A stretch of DNA of 14,775 nt, taken from the NCBI GenBank assembly GCA_031257135.1, contig JAIRPH010000129.1, positions 1 to 14,775 of the forward strand, given 5' to 3'. The notes under the pieces were generated by a model. It did not search any database and was not told where the DNA came from. It saw nothing but the letters and a program-made list of their open reading frames with translations. The translations under genes and the position numbers were made by a program. Source of the DNA: Spirochaetaceae bacterium (GTDB lineage Bacteria; Spirochaetota; Spirochaetia; Treponematales; Breznakiellaceae). Position 1 is the first letter of the stretch. Each line of letters begins with the position of its first letter. Positions 14,761 through 14,775 of this stretch are shown here, one piece after another.

Positions 14761-14775
14761 GCTGACGCTCTCCTT

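Overview
The window looks like chromosomal DNA of a moderately GC-rich (about 50-55%) spirochaete, most likely a Treponema of the termite-gut type. This is an inference from gene content: a TRAP transporter, a MurG with the HESDFSPG motif, an OmpA-like protein with an EGHANP motif, bacterial Ig-like repeat protein remains, and intergenic arrays of 21-bp palindromic repeats. No tRNA, rRNA, CRISPR array, insertion sequence or phage module is visible.

Layout. (1) Positions 1-896 are a frayed region. A minus-strand Ig-like repeat protein runs off the left edge and has no convincing 5' end. It abuts a plus-strand open frame of unknown identity whose 5' end is also unclear. A gene-poor stretch with a 12-bp inverted repeat follows. 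(2) Positions 897-3806 hold a minus-strand TRAP transporter operon in the order dctQ-dctM-dctP, with a very good sigma70-type promoter at 3901-3929. (3) Positions 4157-7038 hold a divergent plus-strand ABC importer of the iron-siderophore/haem/cobalamin class: binding protein, FecCD-type permease and ATPase, packed with zero or negative spacing. (4) Positions 7039-7347 are a convergent junction filled by nine 21-bp tandem repeats. (5) Positions 7348-10259 hold a minus-strand housekeeping operon, murG-cvpA-holB. (6) Positions 10398-14268 hold a plus-strand envelope pair: an OmpA-like protein, overlapped by 8 nt by a large M16 metallopeptidase lipoprotein of PqqL type. (7) An intrinsic terminator and a second 21-bp palindromic array (14323-14418) follow. 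Then comes a minus-strand 71-residue open frame that reads like a MATE efflux gene with its middle deleted.

Functionally, the two importers share a divergent intergenic region, so organic-acid and metal-chelate uptake are neighbours. The murG operon (peptidoglycan lipid II synthesis, plus the clamp-loader delta' subunit) is divergent from the OmpA/M16 pair, and a perfect dyad lies between or within their predicted promoters.

I found no clearly new multigene system. The most interesting non-genic signal is that both well-defined convergent gene ends carry 21-bp arrays with the same design: a 17-nt dyad plus a 4-nt linker. Both window ends also show gene decay.
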